DNA from: Maridesulfovibrio ferrireducens
GTDB taxonomy: Bacteria > Desulfobacterota > Desulfovibrionia > Desulfovibrionales > Desulfovibrionaceae
Assembly (NCBI RefSeq): GCF_900101105.1
Contig: NZ_FNGA01000003.1
Coordinates: forward strand, 62,001-126,000
Direction: 5' to 3'
DNA length: 64,000 nt
The notes under the pieces were generated by a model. The model had not been told where the DNA came from, made no database searches, and saw nothing but the letters and a program-made list of their open reading frames with translations. Positions 41,441 to 50,670 of the stretch are shown piece by piece. Positions within the stretch are counted from its first letter, which is position 1. Every line of letters begins with the position of its first letter. Both the position numbers and the translations under genes were made by a program.

Positions 41441-43375
41441 TTAAACTGAACCTGTGTTCATGACTTGTTCTACTGCTGATATTGCATCCAGAGGCAGGAC
41501 CACTTTGAAAAGAGTTCCAGGACCTGTATCATCCGGGGCATTTATTCCCGCAAGAATTGACTTTGGAAGAGGACTGATTGCCTCAATGCTCCCTCCGTGA
41601 TCTTTTATTATCCCGAAAGAGACGGAAAGGCCAAGCCCTGTTCCTTTGCCGACAGGTTTTGTCGAATAGAATGGGTCGAAAATTGAGCCTATTTTTTGAG
41701 GCTCTACACCATGTCCCGTGTCAGCAAATAAAGCTGTGATGGTCATGGTTGATATATCTAAAATTGTTGTAATCTGGATAGAGCCCTGATCATCAATAGC
41801 TTCCATTGCGTTTGAAAGCAGATTCAGCCAAACCTGTTTAAGTTTTTCAGGGTCTCCGTGAATGATTGGAAAGCGATCATCAAGTTTTGTGCTTATTTCA
41901 ATATGCTCAAGTTTAAATGTGTGACTGACGAGTTGGACAACTTCAAGAATAGAGTTGTTAAAACACATTTCGGTTTTTTCGCTTTCGGTCTGTCTGGAAA
42001 AACCGAGCAAGTCGGAAACAATTTTACGACAGACGCGAGCTTGTTTTTCGATAATTTTAAGATCTTTAGAAATCTGATCGTCTGGAGAGATGTCGTCTTG
42101 CAGAAGTTGCGCGTATCCAAGAATAATTCCGAGCGGTGTGTTTATTTCATGGGCAACACCACCAGCCAGTTTACCAACAGATTCCATCTTTTGGGACTGA
42201 ATAAGCTGTGCCTGATAGCTTTTAAGTTCGGTAATTTCGCGAGACGTCGAGAGAACTCCGATAATTTTGCTGCTTTCAGAATATACAGGAACTCTAATTG
42301 TATGGAACCAGCGGACCGTGGAATAATTATCATCTTGTTCGCGGGTTTCTTTGTTAATTATCTTTCCGGTATTCAGAACTTTCCTAATTTCTTCAGTTCT
42401 TATTTGAGCTCCATGCTGAGAAAAAAGATCTTCGTCTTTTAGTCCTATAATCTCTTCTTCTGTTTTGCCTATGTGTTTGGCAAGAGGCTTGTTAACTGCC
42501 AGATAGGTATAAGCCGGGCCTATCAAAGAAATGTAGTCCGGTGAGACATTGATAATAGTTTTGAGAAGTTCCTTTTGTCTGGTCAGGTTTGTTTCGGTTA
42601 TCTCAAGGTCTTCGATATGGCTTTCTAGGTTCATTGCCATTGCATCAAAGGTTTCGGTTAACTCTTGAATCTCATCACCTTTTAAATTTCTTTTAGAAGA
42701 GTTGTGATTGTTTTCGTGGGTAGATTCATTACTTATTTCCGGGCCGAGGTGTGTGCGGACAATATCAACGGCATGTTTTTGAAGAGTACCTAATCTGAAT
42801 GTCATGCGCCTTGCGAAATGTGTGGAGGCTAAGACTGCAACAAGCAAAACTGCACCCGTGAGAGCAGAAATAGCAAAGATTAAATTTTGGACAACGCTTT
42901 GAATTCCGGCTCGGGATAGTCCTATGCGGACTGTTCCGAGGTTTTTTTCACTGATAAAGATAGGTGCTGCAAAATCATAAATTTTCTGCGAACCAGTATC
43001 GATCATTATCGCATTAATTTGTTTACCCGAAGAATTTGCCTCTCGGAGTTGTACGGGGAATCCTTCTCTGAAGGTGCTGGCAAGAACCCTTTCTCTATCA
43101 TCCAGAATAAAAGCATAGATGATTTCGTCATCAGCTTCTTTTACTTCGTTAACCATTGATTCAAGTTGCAGAAGATCTGTTGAAAGCAGTGGGTCTTCGG
43201 CTCTGAGGGCTAGATTACCGGAAAGAACTTTGCCTCGTTTGCGGGTCTGATCGACGAGCGCTTCAGATGCCATACTGGTAACAAAAAGAGCAATAATCAG
43301 AGCTGTAAAAACGACAATTAAGGTTAATCCCAGATTTATTTTTGTGCGAAAGCGCAGACGTGAGAGAAAGATCAT
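41441..43375 (-). CDS. membrane sensor histidine kinase with PAS domain
   Basis: 644 residues. Two membrane helices (about 12-35 and 165-188) bracket a periplasmic sensor region. HAMP (about 190-260), a PAS domain (about 275-390), HisKA with the phospho-His in GGVAHEINTPLG (about 407) and HATPase (about 510-635, with N box NAMEAIDD, ADTGHGVE and GTGLGLS) follow. No response regulator lies in the window, so the partner is unlinked. Its start overlaps the stop of the upstream binding-protein gene (ATGA). Confidence 0.93.
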   Translation of the reverse strand: MIFLSRLRFRTKINLGLTLIVVFTALIIALFVTSMASEALVDQTRKRGKVLSGNLALRAEDPLLSTDLLQLESMVNEVKEADDEIIYAFILDDRERVLASTFREGFPVQLREANSSGKQINAIMIDTGSQKIYDFAAPIFISEKNLGTVRIGLSRAGIQSVVQNLIFAISALTGAVLLVAVLASTHFARRMTFRLGTLQKHAVDIVRTHLGPEISNESTHENNHNSSKRNLKGDEIQELTETFDAMAMNLESHIEDLEITETNLTRQKELLKTIINVSPDYISLIGPAYTYLAVNKPLAKHIGKTEEEIIGLKDEDLFSQHGAQIRTEEIRKVLNTGKIINKETREQDDNYSTVRWFHTIRVPVYSESSKIIGVLSTSREITELKSYQAQLIQSQKMESVGKLAGGVAHEINTPLGIILGYAQLLQDDISPDDQISKDLKIIEKQARVCRKIVSDLLGFSRQTESEKTEMCFNNSILEVVQLVSHTFKLEHIEISTKLDDRFPIIHGDPEKLKQVWLNLLSNAMEAIDDQGSIQITTILDISTMTITALFADTGHGVEPQKIGSIFDPFYSTKPVGKGTGLGLSVSFGIIKDHGGSIEAISPLPKSILAGINAPDDTGPGTLFKVVLPLDAISAVEQVMNTGSV

Positions 43376-44334
43376 TCTTTAACCCTCCGTTCTTTTTTAT
43401 GATAATTATTAAGCCCAAGTTCTTCTGTCAGAGTCCTGATGGAATTATAATCGTCGTCTTGCGCTGGGATAATTCCGCGTATTCCCGCCTGTTTGAGAAT
43501 TTCTGCCTGTTCGGGATCGTTCATGGAAAGTTTGAACATGGCGTTTGCGATAAGCTCTTTTATATTGGGATCAAGATCTTTGCGGGCTGCGTAGACCCAG
43601 CCTGGGTAAGGTTTTGTTTCGGCTATAACTTTAATTTTTGAAATATTTACTTTGTCTTTGACGATATCAAGGGTGCCTTCACGGATTGACGCGAAATCGT
43701 ATTTTCCTGCGTATACAGCAAGAACTGCTTTTTCCTGTTTTCCGCCCGGTCCGGCAGCGAAGGCTATTTCTTTAAAATCTGCGGCGGTTATTCCGTTATC
43801 CAGGAAAAGACCTAGAACGAAAAGGTAACCTCCGGCAGAAAGAGGATCAACAGCAATCCAGCTTTTGCCGATACAATCTTTCGTTTTGTGGATAAAGCGA
43901 TTGTCCCGTCTTGCAATGATTTGTCCTCTGAAAGTGGGGCTGCCTGACGGTTCTATTATACGAGCGAAAGCCTCAGCTCCGCCGTTTGCTATCCGTATGT
44001 AAGTCACGGGGTTTGAAAAGGAGATATCAATATCGCCTTTTTCAACCATGCGGCGGTGTTCCTCAAACGTGTTAGGAAAAACCTGACGGATAGAAAGACC
44101 GGTTTCTTGGGAAAGGTATTCGATTAGTTTATTATGTCTCTGGTATGAAACTTTATGAGAATATTGGGGTAGATAGGCGTATGTTATGGCTGGTTCAGGT
44201 TCGGGTACTCTTATTTCTTCCCGCACAGACATATCGACTTTAACTATGTTTTCATCCAGACCCTGTCCGCGAAGATATAGTGCTATGCCAAGCAGTAACA
44301 GAACTGTGGGGATTAAAAACTTTAGTTTCAGCAT
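43372..44334 (-). CDS. PhnD-like periplasmic binding protein
   Basis: 320 residues. An uncleaved-looking N-terminal anchor (about 5-20) is followed by a type-2 periplasmic binding fold of the phosphate/phosphonate family (PQYSHKVSYQRHNKLIEYLSQETG, DIDISFSNPVTYIRI, DFASIREGTLDIV). No permease or ATPase genes follow. Its coupling to a histidine kinase suggests it presents a ligand to that kinase's periplasmic domain instead of a transporter. Confidence 0.85.
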   Translation of the reverse strand: MLKLKFLIPTVLLLLGIALYLRGQGLDENIVKVDMSVREEIRVPEPEPAITYAYLPQYSHKVSYQRHNKLIEYLSQETGLSIRQVFPNTFEEHRRMVEKGDIDISFSNPVTYIRIANGGAEAFARIIEPSGSPTFRGQIIARRDNRFIHKTKDCIGKSWIAVDPLSAGGYLFVLGLFLDNGITAADFKEIAFAAGPGGKQEKAVLAVYAGKYDFASIREGTLDIVKDKVNISKIKVIAETKPYPGWVYAARKDLDPNIKELIANAMFKLSMNDPEQAEILKQAGIRGIIPAQDDDYNSIRTLTEELGLNNYHKKERRVKE

Positions 44335-44391
44335 TTTATTTCCTGTAAGAGAAAAAACCTTCTCCCTTGGTATGCCGAGTAAGGGAAAGAT

Positions 44392-45039
44392 CTAAGAGTT
44401 GTTTTCAGCCGGGCATTGTGAAATCTGGCAATCTTTTTTGGGCGAAGTCTTTTTCTTAAATTCCGGTGCAAGTTCGGTCCATGATGTCATTTCTCCGGCG
44501 CTAAGAGCATCTTCTTCTCTTAGTACGTCAACTTTACAAAGGAACGGAATAAATTTTCTAATTTTCGAGAAAGAATATCGTACTACTATATAAGATAGAA
44601 TGAAAACAAAAGGATAACCCAATCCAAAATCAAAATATGGGATGGTATGAACCGAAATCCCACCGAATCTTTCCTGCAACCATCCGAGAGCGAAGGCTAC
44701 CGGCCAGAGTGATACTGCAAAAAGAGCTGCGTGTGAGAAAAATACTTTTCCGAAATATTCATTAGCCCAGTCATTAGCCGATTTAAAAACTTTCTTATTA
44801 TGACGACGGATGGCTTCAACAGAAATGTTGTGCATGCGGGTCATTTTTTGATTGAGATCGGTATAATATTTTCTGTTCCATAAATATACCAGCGCCATAC
44901 TGATTTCGCCCGCGACTGTGCACCATAATGCAAATACCGCTGTGCCGAACCAGAACGCCGCAACTGAGGGGACTGGAATACGGTAGGGGGTAATCAGTAT
45001 AGTATCGAAAATTGCGAAAATTGTATTTGTATCAATCAC
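44392..45039 (-). CDS. multi-helix membrane protein of unknown family
   Basis: 215 residues, GTG start with GGAG 9 nt upstream. Three to four hydrophobic helices (about 28-50, 98-120, 135-155) surround a cytoplasmic helical region (YYTDLNQKMTRMHNISVEAIRRHNKK). Topology is reminiscent of Oxa1/DUF106-like proteins but the match is not convincing. Its C terminus is polar with two Cys. It lies downstream of a TauE/SafE gene, with which it may be co-transcribed. Confidence 0.68.
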   Translation of the reverse strand: MIDTNTIFAIFDTILITPYRIPVPSVAAFWFGTAVFALWCTVAGEISMALVYLWNRKYYTDLNQKMTRMHNISVEAIRRHNKKVFKSANDWANEYFGKVFFSHAALFAVSLWPVAFALGWLQERFGGISVHTIPYFDFGLGYPFVFILSYIVVRYSFSKIRKFIPFLCKVDVLREEDALSAGEMTSWTELAPEFKKKTSPKKDCQISQCPAENNS

Positions 45040-45057
45040 TTAATGACTCCGTTTGTG

Positions 45058-45098
45058 AAGCCGTCCCCTGCAAAGAGTGGGGGAACAGGGGACGGCTT
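45058..45098. other. intercistronic 13-bp hairpin
   Basis: Arms AAGCCGTCCCCTG (45058-45070) and CAGGGGACGGCTT (45086-45098) pair perfectly. On the minus strand it lies between the TauE-like gene and the 215-residue membrane protein. T residues following are sparse, so it may be an attenuator or processing stem. Confidence 0.68.
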
Positions 45099-45137
45099 AT
45101 GGGTAGTGGTGCTTATAATCTTATAAAAGTACCGGCT

Positions 45138-46298
45138 TTAGAACGGAGGCACGATGCTGTAACCGAGGAAGCCCTTGGTTGTGTAACGAATACCAACGTA
45201 AAGAGCTAGAACGATAAACAGTCTCTTGAGCCATACGTCAGGGATGTACTTGGAAGTGCGTGGTCCAATAAAGGAACCGACGAGAATTCCGAGAAGTTCA
45301 ACTCCGATCAGGGGCCAGAACACAGGTGTATCTTTAACAACCATGTAAGTGAAGATAGAAGTAGTCATACCAACCAGAACGGCAAGAGCAGATGTTCCTG
45401 CAACAAGGTACATAGGAAGGCCGGCAACACTGGTAAGGAAAGGAACCAGCAAGAATCCGCCACCAACTCCGAGGAAGGAAGCAAGTGATGCGATCACAAA
45501 ACCACCGACAACTGGTACCAGAGGATTAAAGGAGAATTCTACTCCGTAGAAAGTGAAGATGCACTTGGTGATAGAAAAGCTGATAACTTTAACGCCAAGA
45601 CACTCAGTGTCAACTGCACAACCTTCTTTTTCTTTTTTGATTGATGCTTCAAAAGCTTTAGCAGCTTCTTTAGCCTGTTTTTTATTTGCCTGTCCTTTAG
45701 GAGAGGTTTCATAAAAGAGGTAACAACCAAGGAAAAGAACGAAAAGACCGAAGAATCCGATGTAGTCTTTAAGAGAAATTTTACCGGCTGTGAGCCAAGG
45801 AACAAGGTAAGAACCTGCGATGGAACCTGCGGCAAGTGAGAGTCCTAAAGGTAGAACAAGGCGTCCCATTTTGAAGTAGTTGTAAGATGACATCGCTGCG
45901 GATGTACCTACAAGCCACTGGTTGGATACGCGGATGGAGTCTGTAACGAGTTTGTTCATTACAGGTGATGTTTTTTTGAAAGTAGAAGCAAAATCACCGA
46001 ATCCGTAAATGGTGATGTGACCGACACCAGCCATGATTCCACCGAATGCGCCGACAGTTGAGAAAATCCAACCTACCCAAATTGCCCATGCAAAACCGAT
46101 AACAAGGCTGGGGGATGGAGCTCCGCTGATTCCCAGGAATCCGGTTGCTAGTTCAGAGTTGATTTCGCCCGGGCCAGTCCCTTTAGGGGTGGCGTCAATT
46201 GCGGCTTGAAGTTTGTCTGCGAAGGCTGGCTCAAAAAAAGCTACCACAGCCAGCGCCGCCAGAGCCATAATCATAAGGCTTTTGCGGGATTTAAACAT
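45138..46298 (-). CDS. TauE/SafE-family anion exporter
   Basis: 386 residues from ATG at 46298 (MFKSRKSLM), with AGGAG about 8 nt upstream. A cleavable-looking signal (to about 28, AFA) precedes a domain of about eight helices of the TauE/SafE type, with the paired motifs GVGGGFLLVPFL and GTSALAVLVGM in the second repeat. A charged cytoplasmic loop of about 40 residues divides the halves. These proteins export sulfite or sulfoacetate-type anions; the substrate is not clear here. DUF169 lies upstream. Confidence 0.88.
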   Translation of the reverse strand: MFKSRKSLMIMALAALAVVAFFEPAFADKLQAAIDATPKGTGPGEINSELATGFLGISGAPSPSLVIGFAWAIWVGWIFSTVGAFGGIMAGVGHITIYGFGDFASTFKKTSPVMNKLVTDSIRVSNQWLVGTSAAMSSYNYFKMGRLVLPLGLSLAAGSIAGSYLVPWLTAGKISLKDYIGFFGLFVLFLGCYLFYETSPKGQANKKQAKEAAKAFEASIKKEKEGCAVDTECLGVKVISFSITKCIFTFYGVEFSFNPLVPVVGGFVIASLASFLGVGGGFLLVPFLTSVAGLPMYLVAGTSALAVLVGMTTSIFTYMVVKDTPVFWPLIGVELLGILVGSFIGPRTSKYIPDVWLKRLFIVLALYVGIRYTTKGFLGYSIVPPF

Positions 46299-46442
46299 AA
46301 TGTATCTCCTTAAGTGAAAGTTGGTTTGCCGGATTTTCCATTGATATTTTCGTTGCAGCGAAAATATTTTGAAAAGTCCAGCGTCTTCATATTGTTTAAC
46401 CGGAGCGTCCCCCAAGGTTTACGCTCCGGTCTGATATGCTTT

Positions 46443-47219
46443 TTATTTTTCTTTTTTGAAAACGATCAGCGGACAGTTTTTGCAAACGTCAGCGCCGGGG
46501 AATCCATCGCCGGGACGTGTGATGGCTCCGCTTCCTTTTTCTTCAATGCGTTCAACTAATCTTTCAACAACAGCTTTAAATTTTTCACCGGGGATCATGA
46601 CGTTGATTTCGCCGCGTTCGGTTTTACCTGCGTTATAGCTGCCGGAACAAGCTGGGCACATGTTGAATTCTTTTTCAACGTAAGTGTAAACGCTACCACC
46701 ACATGCAGATGAATTCATGGTGACATTCGGGCGTAGAGGATGAGTGTCTGTTGCAGCCATGTAGTCAACTGCAAGGTGGTATGCCTGCATGTTGTCAACA
46801 TAGAAGTGAACGGTATCAGGCTCAAAAAGGCCGTCGATTGAACCAAGAGGGGCTACAGCGATTCCGATAAGGCCGTCGGGAAGCTGTGTTTTGGTTTTAA
46901 TAAATTTTTCAGCCTGCTCAGGGTTGCGGGTATATTTAGCGTGTCCTTTGATTTCGGCAGCATCAAGTCCTTTCCAGCCGAAGCTGTAGTGAGCGTTTCC
47001 GCATCCAAGGCCTTCTTTTTCAGAATAGACAATCTGTCCTTTCATGCGGGCGGCAATTTCCCACTGACAAAAAGTCATTGCTTTAACTGGAACGTAAAAG
47101 TCTGCTTTTTCTTTGAAGTTATCGACTTCAACCTGATCGTAGAAATATTTAATTGCAACAGGGTAATGGTAAAGTCTCATTTCCTTCATAAGTAATTCTT
47201 GCATTTCTTTGTAAGTCAT
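46443..47219 (-). CDS. DUF169-family protein
   Basis: 258 residues, GAGGAGG before ATG. The family signature is clear: MTFCQWEIAARMKGQIVY, a GCGNAHYSFG block, and MCPACSGSYNAGKTERGEINVMIPGEKF, followed by a Cys pair (CKNCP) near the end. The ordered cysteines suggest a metal or redox site. DUF169 genes recur beside anion exporters in sulfate reducers. An inverted repeat 33 bp upstream (47252-47266) may be its operator. Confidence 0.9.
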   Translation of the reverse strand: MTYKEMQELLMKEMRLYHYPVAIKYFYDQVEVDNFKEKADFYVPVKAMTFCQWEIAARMKGQIVYSEKEGLGCGNAHYSFGWKGLDAAEIKGHAKYTRNPEQAEKFIKTKTQLPDGLIGIAVAPLGSIDGLFEPDTVHFYVDNMQAYHLAVDYMAATDTHPLRPNVTMNSSACGGSVYTYVEKEFNMCPACSGSYNAGKTERGEINVMIPGEKFKAVVERLVERIEEKGSGAITRPGDGFPGADVCKNCPLIVFKKEK

Positions 47220-47251
47220 GGTTCCTCCTCGTCCGTTTATTAATTTATACC

Positions 47252-47266
47252 CGACCGGATTGGTCG
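47252..47266. promoter_or_regulatory. inverted repeat upstream of the DUF169 gene
   Basis: CGACC-n5-GGTCG, a perfect 5-bp-arm dyad 33 bp from the DUF169 start codon. Position suits an operator. The rest of 47220-47645 is AT-rich without genes. Confidence 0.4.
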
Positions 47267-47645
47267 ATAACTTCTATGACTGAAGATTAATTATAAGTCC
47301 GGGTCTTAATTTTCAAGAAAAAAAGAAATAGAGAAAAAAATAACTTTTTCACATGGCAACCGTGTTTGAAAGGTGTGATTATATGTTTATATTGTGAAAT
47401 AAATAACAAAGTATTATTTTATTAAATAAAATCGGACTCTTAATGTCAATTTTTAAATAGATTGTTTTTTATGTAACTTGCTTTTTGTCTTTTAAAAAGT
47501 ATAAACTGGTCGTGTTGTGTTAATTTTCACGTTGTTTTCGAATTAGGTCTAATTTAGATCATTTACCTTTCGGAGGGCTGTAGCGTATTGTTAGCATATT
47601 ATAAATAATCAGTCATTGGCGGATGACATCCGGGTAGGAGGAAAA

Positions 47646-48398
47646 ATGAGTAAATATAGAATTCATCCCATCGTAATGGGAACAAAGAGATTTGATAAAG
47701 GTATGATGACATACCAGCAGGGCTATGGAACTCCATATATTATACCTATTTATTGTTGGTATTTGGAAGGCGGAGATAAGAAAATTCTGGTTGATACCGG
47801 AGAAATGCAGCCTATCATTTCGGAAGAACGTGAACGTGATCTCGGAGGTAAAATTTATACCTTTGAGGACGGGTTAGCTAAATACGGTTTAAAACCTGAA
47901 GATATAGATATAGTCGTTCACACTCATTTGCATAATGATCATTGCGAAAATGATTATAAATGTGTGAATGCTAAAATTTATGCACATCGCAAAGAGCTTG
48001 AACATGCCCATAATCCTCATCCTTTGGATTTTAGATATCTTGAAGATTACATTGAAGATGTTGAAGAAAATGGACAGGTTGAAATTGTAGACGCTGATTG
48101 TGAAATAGTTCCCGGTATCAGGGTAATGCATACGCCTGTTCACACTGAAGGCGGGCTTACTGTACTTATCGATACTGAAGGCGGTTTGGCGGCAATCACA
48201 GGTTTTTGTGTGATTATGGAAAATTTTTATCCTCCGCTTGAAGTTACCGGTATGGAGATGGAAGTAATTCCTCCCGGAACCTGTGTTAACACTTACAAAG
48301 CATATGATATTATGCTTCAAGTGAAATCGTTGGCAGATATTCTTATTCCACTTCATGAACCGTCGTTTGCCAAAGTTGATACTGTTGAAGGAACTTGA
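47646..48398 (+). CDS. metallo-beta-lactamase-fold hydrolase (lactonase-like)
   Basis: 250 residues from ATG at 47646 (MSKYRIHPIV) with GGAGG 5 nt upstream. The Zn motif HTHLHNDHCEN (about 100), a second His (VMHTPVHTEGG, about 165) and a third (HEPSF, about 238) make a complete MBL dinuclear site, like N-acyl-homoserine lactonases and related hydrolases. It has no signal peptide. A GTG-start dehydrogenase follows 59 nt later. Confidence 0.9.
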   Translation: MSKYRIHPIVMGTKRFDKGMMTYQQGYGTPYIIPIYCWYLEGGDKKILVDTGEMQPIISEERERDLGGKIYTFEDGLAKYGLKPEDIDIVVHTHLHNDHCENDYKCVNAKIYAHRKELEHAHNPHPLDFRYLEDYIEDVEENGQVEIVDADCEIVPGIRVMHTPVHTEGGLTVLIDTEGGLAAITGFCVIMENFYPPLEVTGMEMEVIPPGTCVNTYKAYDIMLQVKSLADILIPLHEPSFAKVDTVEGT

Positions 48399-48457
48399 TT
48401 GTAGCTTTGGAGCATACGGTTCTAATTAATGTAATTTATTTGACGAGGAAATAATCT

Positions 48458-49438
48458 GTGCGCGCAGCATACTTTAAAGATAAGAATATAGAATTAATTG
48501 AAAAAAAACGTCCAGAACTCTCAAAAGGTGAAGCTCTTTTGAAGGTTCTCATTGCCGGGATATGTAATACTGATATTGAGCTTCATAAAGGTTATTACGG
48601 TTTTGAAGGTACTCCGGGGCATGAATTTGTGGCGATAGTTGAAGAGTGCCCGGACTGTCCTGAGCTTGTCGGGAAAAGGGTCGTTGCTGATATTAATGTT
48701 CTTGATGCTAATCTTTCGGGTGGATCATATTCCGGAGACCGGCGACATGCACCAAATCGAACTGTGATTGGAATAGTGAACCATGACGGCGCATTTGCTG
48801 AGTATCTTAAAGTTCCGGCTGAGAATCTTTATGTGGTCGGGGATAATGTCGCTGATGACACGGCGGTTTTTGCCGAGCCGCTTGCCGCAGGTCTTGAAGT
48901 CAGCCAGCAGATCCATATAACCGGTAATATGCGGGTGATGGTTCTTGGCGACGGAAAGCTGGGAATACTGACGGCACTAGCTTTGAAGCTGTATAATCCT
49001 AATGTCCTTTTGATTGGAAAGCATGCAGATAAGCTTGCCATTGCCGCTGCGCAGGGAGTTGCGACCCATTGTATTGAAAGTGCGGATGAATTGTCCGGGT
49101 TGGCATCTAAGCTGGGTAAATATGATCTGGTTGTTGAGGCTACCGGAAGCGAAGACGGTCTTTCTTATGCTATTGATTTTGTCCGTCCGGAAGGGACTGT
49201 GGTGGCAAAAACAACATCTCATAAACCTACTTCATTAAATCTTGCTAAAGTTGTTGTTGATGAAATTTCGATTGTAGGTTCCCGCTGCGGAGATATCGGG
49301 CTTGCTCTTTCTACTCTTGAGCAAGGGCTGATTGATGTATCCGGTCTCATCGAAGCTGAGTATGATTTTGATGAATTTGTTTCAGCTTTTGAGCATGCGT
49401 GCAGGAAAGGATCAAAAAAGGTGCTCGTTAGAATGTAG
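48458..49438 (+). CDS. zinc-type alcohol dehydrogenase (MDR)
   Basis: 326 residues, GTG start with GAGG upstream. Medium-chain dehydrogenase fold: catalytic-zinc Cys in GICNTDIELHKG, TPGHEF with the next His/Glu, and a Rossmann motif (VMVLGDGKLGI) for NAD(P). The structural-zinc Cys cluster is largely missing (only CPDC). It probably acts on a small alcohol or threonine-like substrate; the real substrate is unknown. Paired with the MBL hydrolase and ended by a terminator at 49485. Confidence 0.9.
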   Translation: MRAAYFKDKNIELIEKKRPELSKGEALLKVLIAGICNTDIELHKGYYGFEGTPGHEFVAIVEECPDCPELVGKRVVADINVLDANLSGGSYSGDRRHAPNRTVIGIVNHDGAFAEYLKVPAENLYVVGDNVADDTAVFAEPLAAGLEVSQQIHITGNMRVMVLGDGKLGILTALALKLYNPNVLLIGKHADKLAIAAAQGVATHCIESADELSGLASKLGKYDLVVEATGSEDGLSYAIDFVRPEGTVVAKTTSHKPTSLNLAKVVVDEISIVGSRCGDIGLALSTLEQGLIDVSGLIEAEYDFDEFVSAFEHACRKGSKKVLVRM

Positions 49439-49484
49439 ACTGTTTTATTAAGCGGCTCGCTAGTGGGCTTAGTATGTATTTTAT

Positions 49485-49514
49485 ACCCCCTCAAATTTAT
49501 TTGAGGGGGTTTTC
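49485..49514 (+). terminator. terminator after the dehydrogenase
   Basis: Stem ACCCCCTCAAAT (49485-49496) with ATTTGAGGGGGT (49499-49510) and a T-rich tail. It marks the left edge of the phage module. Confidence 0.85.
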
Positions 49515-49621
49515 TTTTGTCTGCTGAAATAATTTTTTTCAAAAATATTCGCCCCCCGGACCTGAGTCGGCTGTTTCATGTCCGCCCTCCCCGATATTCT
49601 TTATTCAAAAGGGAGGAAGAA

Positions 49622-49831
49622 ATGAAAGAAAGTTCAACTGACACACTTGTCGCTTTGTATCCACTTGAAAATAGAGGGCTTCTAAAAAGCTATGCAAAGT
49701 TTGTTGAAGGTAATCCGGACTGGCTTGAATTTGGTTTTTCACTGTCGGACTACAAGAGGAATAAGTCTGTTCCTGAACTGAAGGGCTGGGAGCATCCCGA
49801 TTTCGTTGAAACCACGGAGGCTCGCATATGA
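49622..49831 (+). CDS. small phage-module protein
   Basis: 69 residues from ATG at 49622 (MKESSTDT), with GGAGG before it; the ATG at 49517 would read through the region after the terminator. Soluble, no recognised domain. It is the first gene of a compact phage-type cluster and overlaps the holin gene by 4 nt. Confidence 0.65.
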   Translation: MKESSTDTLVALYPLENRGLLKSYAKFVEGNPDWLEFGFSLSDYKRNKSVPELKGWEHPDFVETTEARI

Positions 49832-50217
49832 TCGGTTCAATTCTGGATCTGGGGTCGACTATTATCGACAAGCTTTGGCCGGATGCAGGTGAAAGGGAGA
49901 AAGCTAAACTCAGATTGGTGGAGCTTCAAAGTAAGGGCGAGCTTGTTGAAATTGAGTCCCGGTTGAAAGTCATGTTGGCGGAAATGTCCGGGAACTGGTT
50001 GCAGCGTTCATGGCGGCCGATTCTGATGCTGACGATTATTGCCATCGTGGCGAATAATTATCTTTTGTATCCGTACATGGCTTTGTTCTGGGCGGAAGCT
50101 CCGCGACTGGAACTTCCACCGCAACTCTGGTCGCTGATGGAGCTTGGGCTTGGTGGTTATGTTGTAGGCAGAAGCACTGAAAAAGTTATCAAAACATGGA
50201 GGGGAAATGGTGGCTGA
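49828..50217 (+). CDS. 3TM holin (GTA_holin-type)
   Basis: 129 residues. An amphipathic N-terminal helix is followed by SGNWLQRSWRPILMLTIIAIVANNYLLYPY and further hydrophobic segments (about 75-120), the layout of the three-transmembrane holin family also linked to gene-transfer-agent release. Holins make membrane holes for cell lysis. No endolysin gene follows in this cluster. Confidence 0.82.
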   Translation: MIGSILDLGSTIIDKLWPDAGEREKAKLRLVELQSKGELVEIESRLKVMLAEMSGNWLQRSWRPILMLTIIAIVANNYLLYPYMALFWAEAPRLELPPQLWSLMELGLGGYVVGRSTEKVIKTWRGNGG

Positions 50218-50419
50218 TGAAAGAAGCGAATTGCACGATCTTCTGATTCGCGTTGATGAGCGGGTCAAGTCTATTCAGGAGGACATCTCTGAAATTAACG
50301 GGGCAAGACGGTGTCATACTCATGCGGAAAAGTTTCGCAACCTTGAACGGACAGTTTGGGGCACAGCAACAATTGTAGCCGGAGTTACAGCCCGGACTGT
50401 TTATGAGGCTTTTAAATGA
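50207..50419 (+). CDS. small phage membrane/coiled-coil protein
   Basis: 70 residues, GGAGGGG before ATG; overlaps the holin by 11 nt. A coiled-coil N-terminal half (VDERVKSIQEDISEING) and a hydrophobic C-terminal segment (TVWGTATIVAGVTARTVYEAF), a plan seen in small lysis-associated proteins. Function unknown. Confidence 0.7.
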   Translation: MVADERSELHDLLIRVDERVKSIQEDISEINGARRCHTHAEKFRNLERTVWGTATIVAGVTARTVYEAFK

Positions 50420-50640
50420 TTGTTTCAGCATTATTGGCAGATACGGCGTCATGGTTGGGTGGTTCTTTTGAAGGAAACAGATGTGATTGTTGCGGACGAG
50501 TCGACCGGCTGGAATATTTCAGAATGGAGACACGTTATGGCGGGAAAATTGTTTTTCGCGAAGCCCGGCTATGCAGTGAGTGCATGAAAAAAGCAGAGGC
50601 AACCGTTTACGAAACCCTGAGTGAAAAAAGTGTTCATTAA
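50416..50640 (+). CDS. small zinc-ribbon phage protein
   Basis: 74 residues. Two CxxC pairs (CDCCGR at about 23-27 and CSECMKK at about 52-57) form a likely zinc ribbon. ATG overlaps the previous stop (ATGA). Small zinc proteins are common in phage packaging modules; the function is not known. Confidence 0.65.
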   Translation: MIVSALLADTASWLGGSFEGNRCDCCGRVDRLEYFRMETRYGGKIVFREARLCSECMKKAEATVYETLSEKSVH

Positions 50641-50670
50641 GCTAATCGGTTTAGTGCTGTGAGGTAAACT

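Noticed and set aside
49517-49621. Upstream extension of the first phage-module protein
   Set aside because: ATG at 49622 has a strong ribosome binding site; the extension reads through sequence right after a terminator.
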